A stretch of DNA of 64,000 nt, taken from Desulfurispirillum indicum S5. Its GTDB lineage: Bacteria; Chrysiogenota; Chrysiogenetes; Chrysiogenales; Chrysiogenaceae. This document shows, piece by piece, positions 8,902 to 17,484 of the stretch. The DNA lies in assembly GCF_000177635.2 (NCBI RefSeq), contig NC_014836.1:1097501-1161500 (forward strand), given 5' to 3'. Under the pieces are notes generated by a model. It saw only the letters and a program-made list of their open reading frames with translations, searched no databases and had not been told where the DNA came from. Each line of letters starts with the position of its first letter. Positions within the stretch are counted from its first letter, which is position 1. Both the position numbers and the translations under genes were made by a program.

Positions 8902-9804
8902 GTGAAAGATGTTTTTTACTCTACCATACTGCGCAGCTTTGGCTTCCTGGTTACTCACCTGCCGTCGGGATTCCGGACTCGACTGCTCAATGCCCTCTCC
9001 AGCGCCATTTTTTTTCTGAATCGTTACCATCGCCGTATTGTGCTGACGAACCTGAAATTCGCCTTTGGTTCAGAGCTGACACCACGGGAGCGTAACGAGA
9101 TCGCCCGGCGTACCTACCGCAACTTTGTCCACTATCTGGCTCATTTTCTGATGCGCTTTGGCAAGCCCATGGAGGTAATTCGCCGTTCAGTGACCATTAA
9201 AAACGAGGAGATTTTCACCACGGCCCTGGCCAGTGGAAAGCCGGTCATTGTCATTACAGCACACTATGGGAACTGGGAGCTGATCGGTCCCATGATAGGT
9301 TCTTTTTACGCTCCCATCACCGCGGTGGGCAAAAAGGTGAAATCGGAAACCATTTCCCGGGAGCTCTTTTCCCACCGGGTCATGGGGGATGTGGAAGTCC
9401 TGGAGAGTAAAGGCGCCATCAAGGGCCTGATGAAAGCCATGAAGGCGGGCAGGGTTCTGGGCCTCGTGGTGGATCAGAATACCCGCAAGAAGGAGAGTGT
9501 GGTGGTAGATTTTTTTGGTCGCCGCGCCCGCCATATCGATTCCGCCGCCCGCCTGGCTCGCCGCACCGGGGCCATCATTGTGCCGGTGTTTGTCCACAGT
9601 GAAGATCATCAGCACTTCATCATGACCTTCCACGAACCCATCCTCACGGCCAGAACCGATGACGAACAGAGCGATATTCTCGCAAGCGTCCAGGCCCAGG
9701 CCAGCATCACCGAACAGGTCATTCGCCAGAAGCCCGATGAGTACTTCTGGTTTCACAAGCGTTTCAAAGCAGAGTATCCACAGCTCTACACAAAGAAGCG
9801 CTGA
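8902..9804 (+). CDS. Lipid A late acyltransferase (LpxL/HtrB family)
   Basis: A 300-residue inner-membrane acyltransferase that adds a secondary acyl chain to Kdo-lipid A. The catalytic HX4E motif is AHYGNWE (His about 121, Glu about 126). The later GLVVDQNTRKK and the terminal YFWFHKRFK block are typical of the family. An N-terminal hydrophobic stretch would anchor it. Start is GTG 8902 with AAGGA upstream. A Kdo kinase gene lies 0.9 kb downstream on the other strand, so this is an LPS region. Which acyl position it serves cannot be told. Confidence 0.9.
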   Translation: MKDVFYSTILRSFGFLVTHLPSGFRTRLLNALSSAIFFLNRYHRRIVLTNLKFAFGSELTPRERNEIARRTYRNFVHYLAHFLMRFGKPMEVIRRSVTIKNEEIFTTALASGKPVIVITAHYGNWELIGPMIGSFYAPITAVGKKVKSETISRELFSHRVMGDVEVLESKGAIKGLMKAMKAGRVLGLVVDQNTRKKESVVVDFFGRRARHIDSAARLARRTGAIIVPVFVHSEDHQHFIMTFHEPILTARTDDEQSDILASVQAQASITEQVIRQKPDEYFWFHKRFKAEYPQLYTKKR

Positions 9805-9831
9805 GCGGCAACAGTGCACAAGGAGGACACG

Positions 9832-10017
9832 GTGTTTGAAAATCTGAAAGGCAAAAAAGTCACCATATTCCTGAACTGCTCAAGCTGGAGCGAATACCGC
9901 GTCACAGGTGAAGTGACGGGCGCTGACGACACCTGGATGTATCTGAAGCGCAAAAATGATGAGGACATTGTGAGGATTTCGGAGATAAAACGAATACTGA
10001 TTCAAAATTCCCGCTAA
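9832..10017 (+). CDS. Small SH3/Sm-like beta-barrel protein
   Basis: A 61-residue protein starting at GTG 9832, chosen because AGGAGG sits five bases upstream (a GTG at 9814 lacks such a site). The sequence is an alternating five-strand pattern (KKVTIFL, YRVTGEVTGADDTWMYLKR, DIVRISEIKRILI) that looks like an LSm/Hfq-like or ribosome-maturation SH3-like fold. It follows the acyltransferase by 27 bases and is probably co-transcribed. Function unknown. Confidence 0.6.
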   Translation: MFENLKGKKVTIFLNCSSWSEYRVTGEVTGADDTWMYLKRKNDEDIVRISEIKRILIQNSR

Positions 10018-10110
10018 AAGCCGGAAGAGTCGATACCACAAAACACGAAAAAGGCGGGGAGAGTCTGCACCGCACATGAACGCCCGTGGGATAATGCGCG
10101 CAACAGGCTG

Positions 10111-10252
10111 CTGAAAAACCCTCATCTGCGGTGTTGCCCGCTGTCGTTCGCTGCTGCAACGTACGGGGAGTACGCTTCTCGCCACGCTCTGCGGGTGCCT
10201 TGCACCTGAGCACTTTTCAATTGCCTGCGTATTTTGAAGTATTTCAGCAAAC
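10111..10252. repeat. Dispersed intergenic repeat, copy 2
   Basis: A segment of about 140 bases bounded by GGCTGCTGAAAAA on the left and, inverted, TATTTCAGCAAAC on the right. The right 40 bases are an inverted copy of about 7587-7626. The ends as inverted repeats suggest a non-autonomous element. The rest of the gap from 10018 to 10295 holds nothing I can call. Confidence 0.6.
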
Positions 10253-10295
10253 TGTTAAGTGCAGAAGAAGCGTTTGCCTCGCTGAGTCGCAGGGA

Positions 10296-10679
10296 TCAGG
10301 CAAGAAACTCCACGTACAGCACCCAGCCCCAGATCACGATGGTCGTCACAAAGGACATGAACACCAGGGCGCTGCCGGCGTCCTTGGCGCGTTTGGCCAT
10401 TTCGTGGAATTCCTGAGTCACCAGATCCACCGCTCTTTCTATGGCGCTGTTGGCCAGTTCGGCCAGCAGGGGAATGAAAAGCGATACACTGAGTACTGCC
10501 TTGGCGACGGTGGTGACGGGCAGGAATATGGCGATTGCCTGAAAAATGACAAAGAGCACCACTTCAATCCGGAACGATGACTCGGTGCGCAGAATGTCCC
10601 GCAAGCCATCCAGGGCGTAAGACGCATTGCGCAACAGGTGGTAGGGTGGATTCTGGCGACGGGACGTTTTGTTTTCCAT
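10296..10679 (-). CDS. dgkA: Diacylglycerol kinase
   Basis: A 127-residue integral membrane lipid kinase of the DgkA (prokaryotic DAGK) family that recycles diacylglycerol to phosphatidic acid. The conserved ELANSAIERAVDLV and AKDAGSALVFMS blocks hold the catalytic glutamate and the Mg-ATP ligands; three membrane helices are seen. The length fits the family. It is the last gene of a minus-strand run with the Kdo kinase-like gene just upstream. Confidence 0.93.
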   Translation of the reverse strand: MENKTSRRQNPPYHLLRNASYALDGLRDILRTESSFRIEVVLFVIFQAIAIFLPVTTVAKAVLSVSLFIPLLAELANSAIERAVDLVTQEFHEMAKRAKDAGSALVFMSFVTTIVIWGWVLYVEFLA

Positions 10680-10688
10680 GGGAAATCC

Positions 10689-11402
10689 TCAGGTACGGTG
10701 GAGAGAAGCTGGCTGGCGATAACCGTGCATCAGCTGCTGCCATTGCCAGGGGGTATAGTGTCCCAGTTTGTACAGGGAACGGCTCAGCCGCTCCAGGTTG
10801 CCGTGCTGCCAGTGGGAATCGGGATCGCGCAGCTGGCATCGGTCAAAGTCAATCAGGTACACCTGTTTATGGCTGTCGATGAGAATATTGCGGATATTCA
10901 GATCCACGTGGTCCAGGCCGGCCCGGTGGAATGTGGCAATGGTTGCGCCGATGCGCTGCCACAGGTCCATGGATATCTGCCTGCTCATGAGCCACTGGTC
11001 GAGGGTCAGAGAGTCGGCGATATATTCGGTCATGATATCGGCGGTGTACCAGAAGCCCCGGCGCAGTACCCGGCCAGCCACCGGATTGGGCACAGAGAGT
11101 CCCATGTCGCGAAGCTTCAGCAATAATGTCAATTCGCGATAGGGTCTGGTGTCCTTCAGGCCCTGCCAGAGGTATTTGTCGCGGTTCAGCCGGGCGATAA
11201 TGCCGCCCCGCAGATAGTGCCGCAGGACGACGGTGGTGTCGCCGATGCGCAGGATCTGACTGTTGCCGCGCCCCAGGGCTTCTCCCTGCTGAACAGCGTG
11301 TTGCTGCCGCCAGCTGGGGTCGAACCACCGGGCTTCCCCGTGACCATCACAGCTGAGCAGAAAGTGTCCGGGAGCCAGGGTGTGTGTATGAAATGCCGTC
11401 AT
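10689..11402 (-). CDS. 3-deoxy-D-manno-octulosonic acid kinase-like protein
   Basis: About 237 residues with a minimal protein-kinase-like fold as in KdkA/WaaP. Conserved features are HVDLNIRNILID (catalytic loop Asp and Asn) and YLIDFDR (metal-binding Asp). The family phosphorylates Kdo of the LPS inner core on the cytoplasmic side. I prefer ATG 11402 (AAAGGA upstream) to the ATG at 11438, which would overlap the upstream gene and has no ribosome site. The neighbouring acyltransferase fits an LPS role. Confidence 0.8.
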   Translation of the reverse strand: MTAFHTHTLAPGHFLLSCDGHGEARWFDPSWRQQHAVQQGEALGRGNSQILRIGDTTVVLRHYLRGGIIARLNRDKYLWQGLKDTRPYRELTLLLKLRDMGLSVPNPVAGRVLRRGFWYTADIMTEYIADSLTLDQWLMSRQISMDLWQRIGATIATFHRAGLDHVDLNIRNILIDSHKQVYLIDFDRCQLRDPDSHWQHGNLERLSRSLYKLGHYTPWQWQQLMHGYRQPASLHRT

Positions 11403-11418
11403 GAAATCTGTTCCTTTA

Positions 11419-12531
11419 TCAGAAAGCTTCGAAAACATTAAAATAGATGCCGCTGCTGTCTTCAGCCCGCGCCAGGTCGAGGCGCAGGTTTACGGCTTCC
11501 GTGCGACTGGCCCGGTAGCGCAGCCCGGCGCCTCCCGACCATTTCAGGTCTTCCGATGCCAGTTCCCCCAGGTTGCGGCCTACTGCGCCGGTGCCGGCAA
11601 AAAAAGCCAGAGCCCAGGGCCCCGGAGGCAGAGGGACGCGGTACTCTGCCTGAAGTACCGCCATGTCCCGGTCACGAAAGCGCCCGGAATAGTATCCGCG
11701 CATCAGGGCGGGGGAAGAATCGCCCAGCATGGAGAGTTCCTGGAAGGGGACGGTTCCCCGGTTGATGCTGGCGTATTGATGCAGGGCCAGCACGTGGCGG
11801 CCCCCAACGGCGATATACTGGCGGCTGTCCAGGGTGGTTCGCGCAAAGGAGTAGTCCGAACCCAGCTGCTGCGTGTAGCGCACCGCGTTGATCTGAATGA
11901 AATGACCTGCAAAAGGAAAGAAGGTGTCGTCCCGGGTATCGTGGCTGACCGCGATTCCCAGGCCGGCAAGGGTTCCTCCGTCAATGCCGTCTGGCAGGTG
12001 GGTTTCCAGTAGTCCGCCCTCTTCTGTATCACGGATACGGTACCTTTTCCAGTCGATGATCGGACCCATCCAGAAATCATTTCCCAGCGAGTGCTGCAGC
12101 TCGATACGTGCCACGGTATTGCGCGAGGCGAAATGCTCGCGATCACCGCGACGGGTGTCGTTGCCAAGGCCGAAGAATTCATCGGGCCAGTCTTCAAAGG
12201 CTACCCTCGCACTGGTGCGCACTGTGCTGCCAAAGGAAATACTTGGATTGAACTCAAGGCTGAGCTGTTCCTTTTCCGAGTAGGCCAGGGCGATCAGGAA
12301 ACTTGACGCCGCAGACTGCTGCGGCCCTCGGAAGGTTCCAATGGCGCAGAGGGTCATGGCGGCACCGGTTTCCGGTGTATAGATGGGGAAGGGAATGAAA
12401 ATCCACTCGGAACTTCCTGTGGAAGCAGCGTTCTCAGCGCAGGCCCCCTGCGCGCTCGCCAGCAGAAAGCAAAGGCAGAGCAACAGGGGCCTGATTGTCC
12501 GGCCGCTTCGCGCGATGTGCGCCATGGGCAT
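11419..12531 (-). CDS. Outer-membrane barrel protein, bacterial surface antigen (D15)-like
   Basis: About 370 residues with a signal peptide (hydrophobic LLLCLCFLLASAQGACA) and a C-terminal barrel domain related to BamA/TamA (Omp85 barrel). Telltale pieces are AVSHDTRDDTFFPFAG, the SPALMRGYYSGRFRD motif (VRGF/Y-type L6 loop) and the final aromatic residue (NVFEAF). It has no POTRA repeats, so it is barrel-only; function unknown. The start at 12531 follows the stop of the upstream nuclease gene by one base, with AGGAG in that gene's end. Confidence 0.75.
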   Translation of the reverse strand: MPMAHIARSGRTIRPLLLCLCFLLASAQGACAENAASTGSSEWIFIPFPIYTPETGAAMTLCAIGTFRGPQQSAASSFLIALAYSEKEQLSLEFNPSISFGSTVRTSARVAFEDWPDEFFGLGNDTRRGDREHFASRNTVARIELQHSLGNDFWMGPIIDWKRYRIRDTEEGGLLETHLPDGIDGGTLAGLGIAVSHDTRDDTFFPFAGHFIQINAVRYTQQLGSDYSFARTTLDSRQYIAVGGRHVLALHQYASINRGTVPFQELSMLGDSSPALMRGYYSGRFRDRDMAVLQAEYRVPLPPGPWALAFFAGTGAVGRNLGELASEDLKWSGGAGLRYRASRTEAVNLRLDLARAEDSSGIYFNVFEAF

Positions 12532-12532
12532 C

Positions 12533-13660
12533 CTACTCCTCTTTTTTGTCTCCCTCAAAGGGCAGAATGCCATCAAGCTGCTGGAATGGCTGCTGGGAAA
12601 AGCTCTTTCTGGTTTCAGCGCGTGCCACCGTCTTCGTTTGCCCACTGTCTGAAGGCTCCGGCTGCACGCTTTTTTTCACTGGCGTGGCTGGCAGCTCTTC
12701 AGGCTGCTCGGCACGGTCGCCATTTCCTTCATCACCACGATAAAAGCGACGATCCAGCAGGCGGTGATAGTCCGTCCAGGGCGAGTTGCTCTTCCCCGCT
12801 GCTTCAAACAAACCGTTGATGGTGTTGATTTTGGCGTCCAGATCGTCCAGGTGGTGAACCACGAGCGCCTCCAGGGTTTTGGGGCGCTTGGGGGAACCAT
12901 ATTCCAGCAGGCCGTGGTGGCTGAGGATGATGTGTTTGATCTCCATGCTCAACTCTGCCGGAAACTGGGGAAACTTGCGCACGAAACGGTCGAAAATTTC
13001 GCAGCCCATGTACAGGTGGCCGAGCAGGATGCCGGGGGTACTGTATTCGAAAGCGGTCTTGTATTCCAGCTCGTAGATTTTGCCAATGTCGTGGAAGAAC
13101 GTGCCCGCCAGCACTTTGTCCTGGTTGATCTCCGGATAGTGGGGGCAGACGCGCAGCGCCAGGCCCATCACCGAAACCAGGTGCTCCAGCAGGCCGCCCA
13201 GGTAGGCGTGATGCATGGATTTCGCAGCCGGAGCTGTCTGCAGCAGGTGCTTCATTTCCGGATCCTGACTGACGGTAACCAGCAGCTTTTTCAGGTGCGG
13301 GTTCTGGATTCTGGCGATCATGCTTTCCAGCTCCTGGTACAGGACATTGACGTCCCTGCTGGTGACGGGAAGAAACTTGTCGCGATCAAAAGCCGCTCCA
13401 GAGGCGGCGATGGAAGAGATGTTGACCTGCAGGTTCCCCTTGAATTCCTGAATGGTGCCCTTGACCGTGACCACCTGGCCCTCTTTGAACTCCGGTGAGC
13501 CTGCCTGGTAGTTCCAGTTGTATCCATCCAGCTGGCCGGTGCGATCCTGGAGCTTGATGAACTGATAATCCTTGCCGTTGCGGGCTTGTTTTATGGCGTG
13601 CTGAACCACCAGCAGATCTTCGTGAATGACCTTCCCGGCCTGAAATTCTCCAATAAACAA
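12533..13660 (-). CDS. YhaM-like HD-domain 3'-5' exonuclease
   Basis: 375 residues: an N-terminal OB fold (about 1-100, with DYQFIKLQDRTGQLDGYNW), a linker helix region and an HD phosphohydrolase domain (FFHDIGKIYELEY; HHAYLGGLLEH; LSHHG). This matches the YhaM 3'-5' exoribonuclease family, which acts on single-stranded RNA/DNA ends. The C-terminal 60 residues are charged and low-complexity and look like a lineage-specific tail. Cotranscribed with the barrel gene downstream. Confidence 0.85.
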   Translation of the reverse strand: MFIGEFQAGKVIHEDLLVVQHAIKQARNGKDYQFIKLQDRTGQLDGYNWNYQAGSPEFKEGQVVTVKGTIQEFKGNLQVNISSIAASGAAFDRDKFLPVTSRDVNVLYQELESMIARIQNPHLKKLLVTVSQDPEMKHLLQTAPAAKSMHHAYLGGLLEHLVSVMGLALRVCPHYPEINQDKVLAGTFFHDIGKIYELEYKTAFEYSTPGILLGHLYMGCEIFDRFVRKFPQFPAELSMEIKHIILSHHGLLEYGSPKRPKTLEALVVHHLDDLDAKINTINGLFEAAGKSNSPWTDYHRLLDRRFYRGDEGNGDRAEQPEELPATPVKKSVQPEPSDSGQTKTVARAETRKSFSQQPFQQLDGILPFEGDKKEE

Positions 13661-13831
13661 CGGTATTTCCCTTTCATATCCACTTTTCCGGATTTTGTGA
13701 AAATATGGTAAATTTTTTGTGGCATATCTGTTAAATACATGTCAAGAATACGATCTTGTGCCCTGAAAAAGATACATGATTCAGGGGTTGAAGAAAAACA
13801 TTTTTTCAGACTGACGGGAGTACATGAAACT

Positions 13832-14503
13832 ATGAGCCTCATCTCAGGACTCTTTGGCCCGGATCCGCTCAAGGCCATTCAGACACACATGGAAGCGGTC
13901 AAGGAATGCATTGATCAGCTTGACCCTGCCATCCAGTACTGGTTGGCCGAAGATTTCGACAACCTGAAACTGGTCGCCAAGAAAATCATGAAGTTCGAGA
14001 ATGAAGCCGATCGCGTCCAGGCTTCTTCGCGCGCCTCTTTTCCCACCAGCATGTTCATGCCCGTCTCCCGCAAAAGCCTTTTCAAGCTCCTGAAAAAGCA
14101 GGACAGCATCGCCAACGATGTTGAAGATATCGCCTTTATTCTCACCGTCCGCAAAACCTACCTCCATCCCCAACTGCGTGAACCCTTCATGGCCTTCTAC
14201 GGCAAGGTGCAGGAGATCCTGGCCGCTACCCTGGAACTGATGACGGAAGTGGAAAACGTCTTTGACAGCGGCTTCGGCGCCCCGCAGAAAAAGGATTTCG
14301 CCAGCAAGGTCGAGCACATCATCTTCCTGGAATGGGAGTGCGACAAGCGCCAGTACAAGCTGGCCCAGCACGTCTATGCCCTGGAGGAAGAGATCTGCCC
14401 CGTCACCATCTTCATGCTCGTCGAGCTCACCAAAAAGCTGGGCGAAATGGCCAATGCCGCAGAGAGACTGGCGGAGTCCACCGCAGAGGTACTCTCCGAG
14501 TGA
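13832..14503 (+). CDS. DUF47 (PhoU-like) phosphate transport regulator
   Basis: A 223-residue all-helical protein of the DUF47/TIGR00153 family, PhoU-like, normally paired with a PiT transporter and thought to control or support it. The start MSLISGLFGPDPL is typical of the family. The pit gene begins 67 bases after its stop. The longer frame from 13739 lacks family similarity in its first 31 residues and I leave it out. Confidence 0.88.
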   Translation: MSLISGLFGPDPLKAIQTHMEAVKECIDQLDPAIQYWLAEDFDNLKLVAKKIMKFENEADRVQASSRASFPTSMFMPVSRKSLFKLLKKQDSIANDVEDIAFILTVRKTYLHPQLREPFMAFYGKVQEILAATLELMTEVENVFDSGFGAPQKKDFASKVEHIIFLEWECDKRQYKLAQHVYALEEEICPVTIFMLVELTKKLGEMANAAERLAESTAEVLSE

Positions 14504-14570
14504 ACTCACAGCAGTCTGTGCCGACAGCAATGCCGCGACCCGTTAATTCCATGTACACTCAGGTGAAATT

Positions 14571-15833
14571 GTGATTGAACACTCCTTGCTTATATTTACC
14601 CTCGTCGTGATATTCGGATTCTATATGGCCTGGAACATCGGGGCCAATGATGTGGCCAATGCCATGGGAACCTCGGTGGGCTCACGGGCCATGACCCTCA
14701 AGCAGGCCGTCATGGTGGCCGCCGTCTTTGAATTTATGGGCGCCTTCCTGGTGGGATCATCGGTAACCCAGACCGTGAAAAGCGGAATCGTTGATATCAA
14801 CCTGTTCTCCGGTACCCCCGAAGTGGTGGTGGTGGGCATGCTCAGCGCCCTGCTGGCAGCCGCCATGTGGCTGCAGGTTGCCACTATCTTTGGCTGGCCC
14901 GTCTCCACCACCCACTCCATCATCGGAGCCGTCGTGGGCTTCGGGCTGGTGGCAGGGGGCATGGGCGTGATTCAGTGGGAGCGCCTCACCCAGGTGGGGA
15001 TGAGCTGGATCGTCTCACCCCTCTCCGGCGCCCTGATCAGTATGCTGATCTTCTCCTTTATCCACCGCAATATCCTGGCAACGGAAACCCCCGTCATCAA
15101 CGCCAAACGCTACACCCCCTATCTGGTCTTTATCCTCGTCTTTACCCTCTCCCTCTCCATGATCTACAAAGGTCTCGCCAACCTCAAGCTCCCCATCAGC
15201 ATTGAGTTTTCCATATTGATGGCCATAGCCATCGGCACCATAGGCGTCATCATCAGCAAGACCCTCATGAATAAAATTCCCGATACCGCCTATAACCGCA
15301 AGGGATTCGGCGCAAAGTTCACCATCGTCGACCGCATCTACCGCTCCATGATGATCCTGACCGCCTGCTATGTCGCCTTTGCCCATGGAGCCAATGACGT
15401 CGCCAACGCCATCGGACCCGTGGCCGCCGTGGTAACCACCCTGCAGACCGGCCAGATACAGGCCCATGTCCCTGTACCCCTGTGGGTGCTGGCCATGGGC
15501 GGAGTGGGCATCGTTGTGGGTATCGCCACCATGGGATACCGTGTCATCGACACCATTGGCAAACGCATCACGGAAATTACCCCCACCAGCGGCTTTTCCG
15601 CCACCTTTGGAACCGCCACCACCGTGCTGGTATGTTCCACCATGGGCCTGCCCATTTCCACCACCCATACCCTGGTGGGAAGTGTCATCGGCGTTGGACT
15701 CGTCAAAGGCGTCGGCAGCATCAACCTGCGCATGCTGTGGGGAATCGTGATCTCCTGGATTGTGACCGTACCCATCTCCGCCATAATTTGCGCATTGCTC
15801 TTCAAAGTGCTATTTTTCATGCTCTACATGTAA
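14571..15833 (+). CDS. Inorganic phosphate transporter, PiT family
   Basis: A 420-residue transporter with about ten membrane helices and the two inverted PiT signatures: IGANDVANAMGTSVGSRAM near the N-terminus (about 22-40) and AHGANDVANAIGPVAA in the second half (about 268-283). It imports phosphate with metal cation and proton or sodium. It follows the DUF47 gene, the classical pairing. Start at GTG 14571 with AGGTGA upstream. Confidence 0.94.
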   Translation: MIEHSLLIFTLVVIFGFYMAWNIGANDVANAMGTSVGSRAMTLKQAVMVAAVFEFMGAFLVGSSVTQTVKSGIVDINLFSGTPEVVVVGMLSALLAAAMWLQVATIFGWPVSTTHSIIGAVVGFGLVAGGMGVIQWERLTQVGMSWIVSPLSGALISMLIFSFIHRNILATETPVINAKRYTPYLVFILVFTLSLSMIYKGLANLKLPISIEFSILMAIAIGTIGVIISKTLMNKIPDTAYNRKGFGAKFTIVDRIYRSMMILTACYVAFAHGANDVANAIGPVAAVVTTLQTGQIQAHVPVPLWVLAMGGVGIVVGIATMGYRVIDTIGKRITEITPTSGFSATFGTATTVLVCSTMGLPISTTHTLVGSVIGVGLVKGVGSINLRMLWGIVISWIVTVPISAIICALLFKVLFFMLYM

Positions 15834-15863
15834 AAGGAAAAGTACCGTTACCAGGAGAATTCC

Positions 15864-16424
<561 letters not shown>

Positions 16425-16451
16425 GCCACACATCAAACGACGACAACACCA

Positions 16452-16477
16452 GGGAGCCCCATCGGCTCCCTTTTTTT
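16452..16477 (+). terminator. Rho-independent terminator after cyclophilin gene
   Basis: GGGAGCC, loop CCATC, GGCTCCC, followed directly by seven T. It separates the phosphate/cyclophilin genes from the CRISPR island. Confidence 0.92.
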
Positions 16478-16569
16478 CTTTCGCCACCTACATGCCTGGA
16501 AAAATTCCTGAAAGACCTATCACCTCGGAATTCTTGTACTCTTTTCCCGGACTTATAAAAACAATACGA

Positions 16570-16598
16570 TTAAACTGTACGCATGTCTGGGGTATGAT
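16570..16598 (+). promoter_or_regulatory. Candidate promoter of the cas6-csm operon
   Basis: TTAAAC (16570-16575) and TATGAT (16593-16598) are 17 bases apart; the -10 is good, the -35 weak. It lies about 65 bases before the cas6 start. Confidence 0.45.
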
Positions 16599-16662
16599 AC
16601 TTCTGTTCAGGGAAGAGTATTGTATGCTAAAAAATCAATACCGTTACGTTGGAGTGATAAAC

Positions 16663-17484
16663 ATGGAAATCGTAACATTGCTTGCGTGTTTAAAGGCAAA
16701 ACAGAACAGCATCCTCCCCCAATACAAATTCTCCACCCTGCGTGGAGCCCTTGGCCACGGTTTGCGCCGGGTTATCTGCATCAAGCGACGCGCACAATGC
16801 CAGGATTGTTCGCTTCTGCAGCATTGTCCCTACACAACGATTTTCGACAACAGTGCCACGCAAACTGAGTTCCTGCCGCTGGTCTGTTACAGTGGTAACG
16901 AGCAGATGGAATTCCACGCAGGCGACACGCTCTCTGTGCATATTACGCTCATGGGTCACGCCGCTGCGCACAGCGCCTATACCCTGCTGGCCCTGCAGGA
17001 AATGGCTTCCCAGGGCCTTGGCAAAGACCGCCAGCCATTTGCTATTGGTCACCCGCCTCCTCTGCCCCAGGTTCAGCATCTATATGACACTCCACTCCCA
17101 GCAGGCTCCTACCGCCTGCGCCTGCAAAGCCCCTTGCGCAGCAAAACCGGCAGCAGGCTTACCACAGACCTTGGCTTGCAAAAAATACTTCACCTTGCCC
17201 AGCGCCGCCTGCAAAGCCTGCACGAACACAGCGGGCAGCCACTTCCCCCATTACTGTCAGATACCCCGCAAGCTCAGGAAATTTCCCGAAATCTCCACTG
17301 GCTGGATATTGGGCGATACTCCAATCGTCAGGCCACCAAAATGAAGCTGGGGGGCTTTGTTGGCACCATGGAATTCAGCGACCCAACAGGCGCAGCCGCC
17401 ACAATGTTCAACGCTGCAGCAAAAATACACATCGGAAAACAGACCACATTTGGATACGGGAAAATTGAACTGGAGGGAATATGA
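16663..17484 (+). CDS. cas6: CRISPR pre-crRNA endoribonuclease Cas6
   Basis: About 274 residues. The N-terminal ferredoxin-like part has FSTLRGALGHGLRRVICIK and a cysteine cluster (CQDCSLLQHC) seen in one Cas6 branch. The C-terminal RAMP domain ends with KQTTFGYGKIELEGI, the glycine-rich loop region. It should cut the repeat RNA at the base of the hairpin described under the array, leaving the tag ATTGAGAC. Start at ATG 16663 chosen for GGAGTG eight bases upstream and for alignment with the first strand; a longer start at 16624 is possible. The stop overlaps the cas10 start by 4 bases. Confidence 0.88.
   Translation: MEIVTLLACLKAKQNSILPQYKFSTLRGALGHGLRRVICIKRRAQCQDCSLLQHCPYTTIFDNSATQTEFLPLVCYSGNEQMEFHAGDTLSVHITLMGHAAAHSAYTLLALQEMASQGLGKDRQPFAIGHPPPLPQVQHLYDTPLPAGSYRLRLQSPLRSKTGSRLTTDLGLQKILHLAQRRLQSLHEHSGQPLPPLLSDTPQAQEISRNLHWLDIGRYSNRQATKMKLGGFVGTMEFSDPTGAAATMFNAAAKIHIGKQTTFGYGKIELEGI

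Noticed and set aside
8193-8905. Overlapping ORFs in the gap before the lipid A acyltransferase gene
   Set aside because: No ribosome site, low-complexity composition, several frames open at once, and strong hairpins within.
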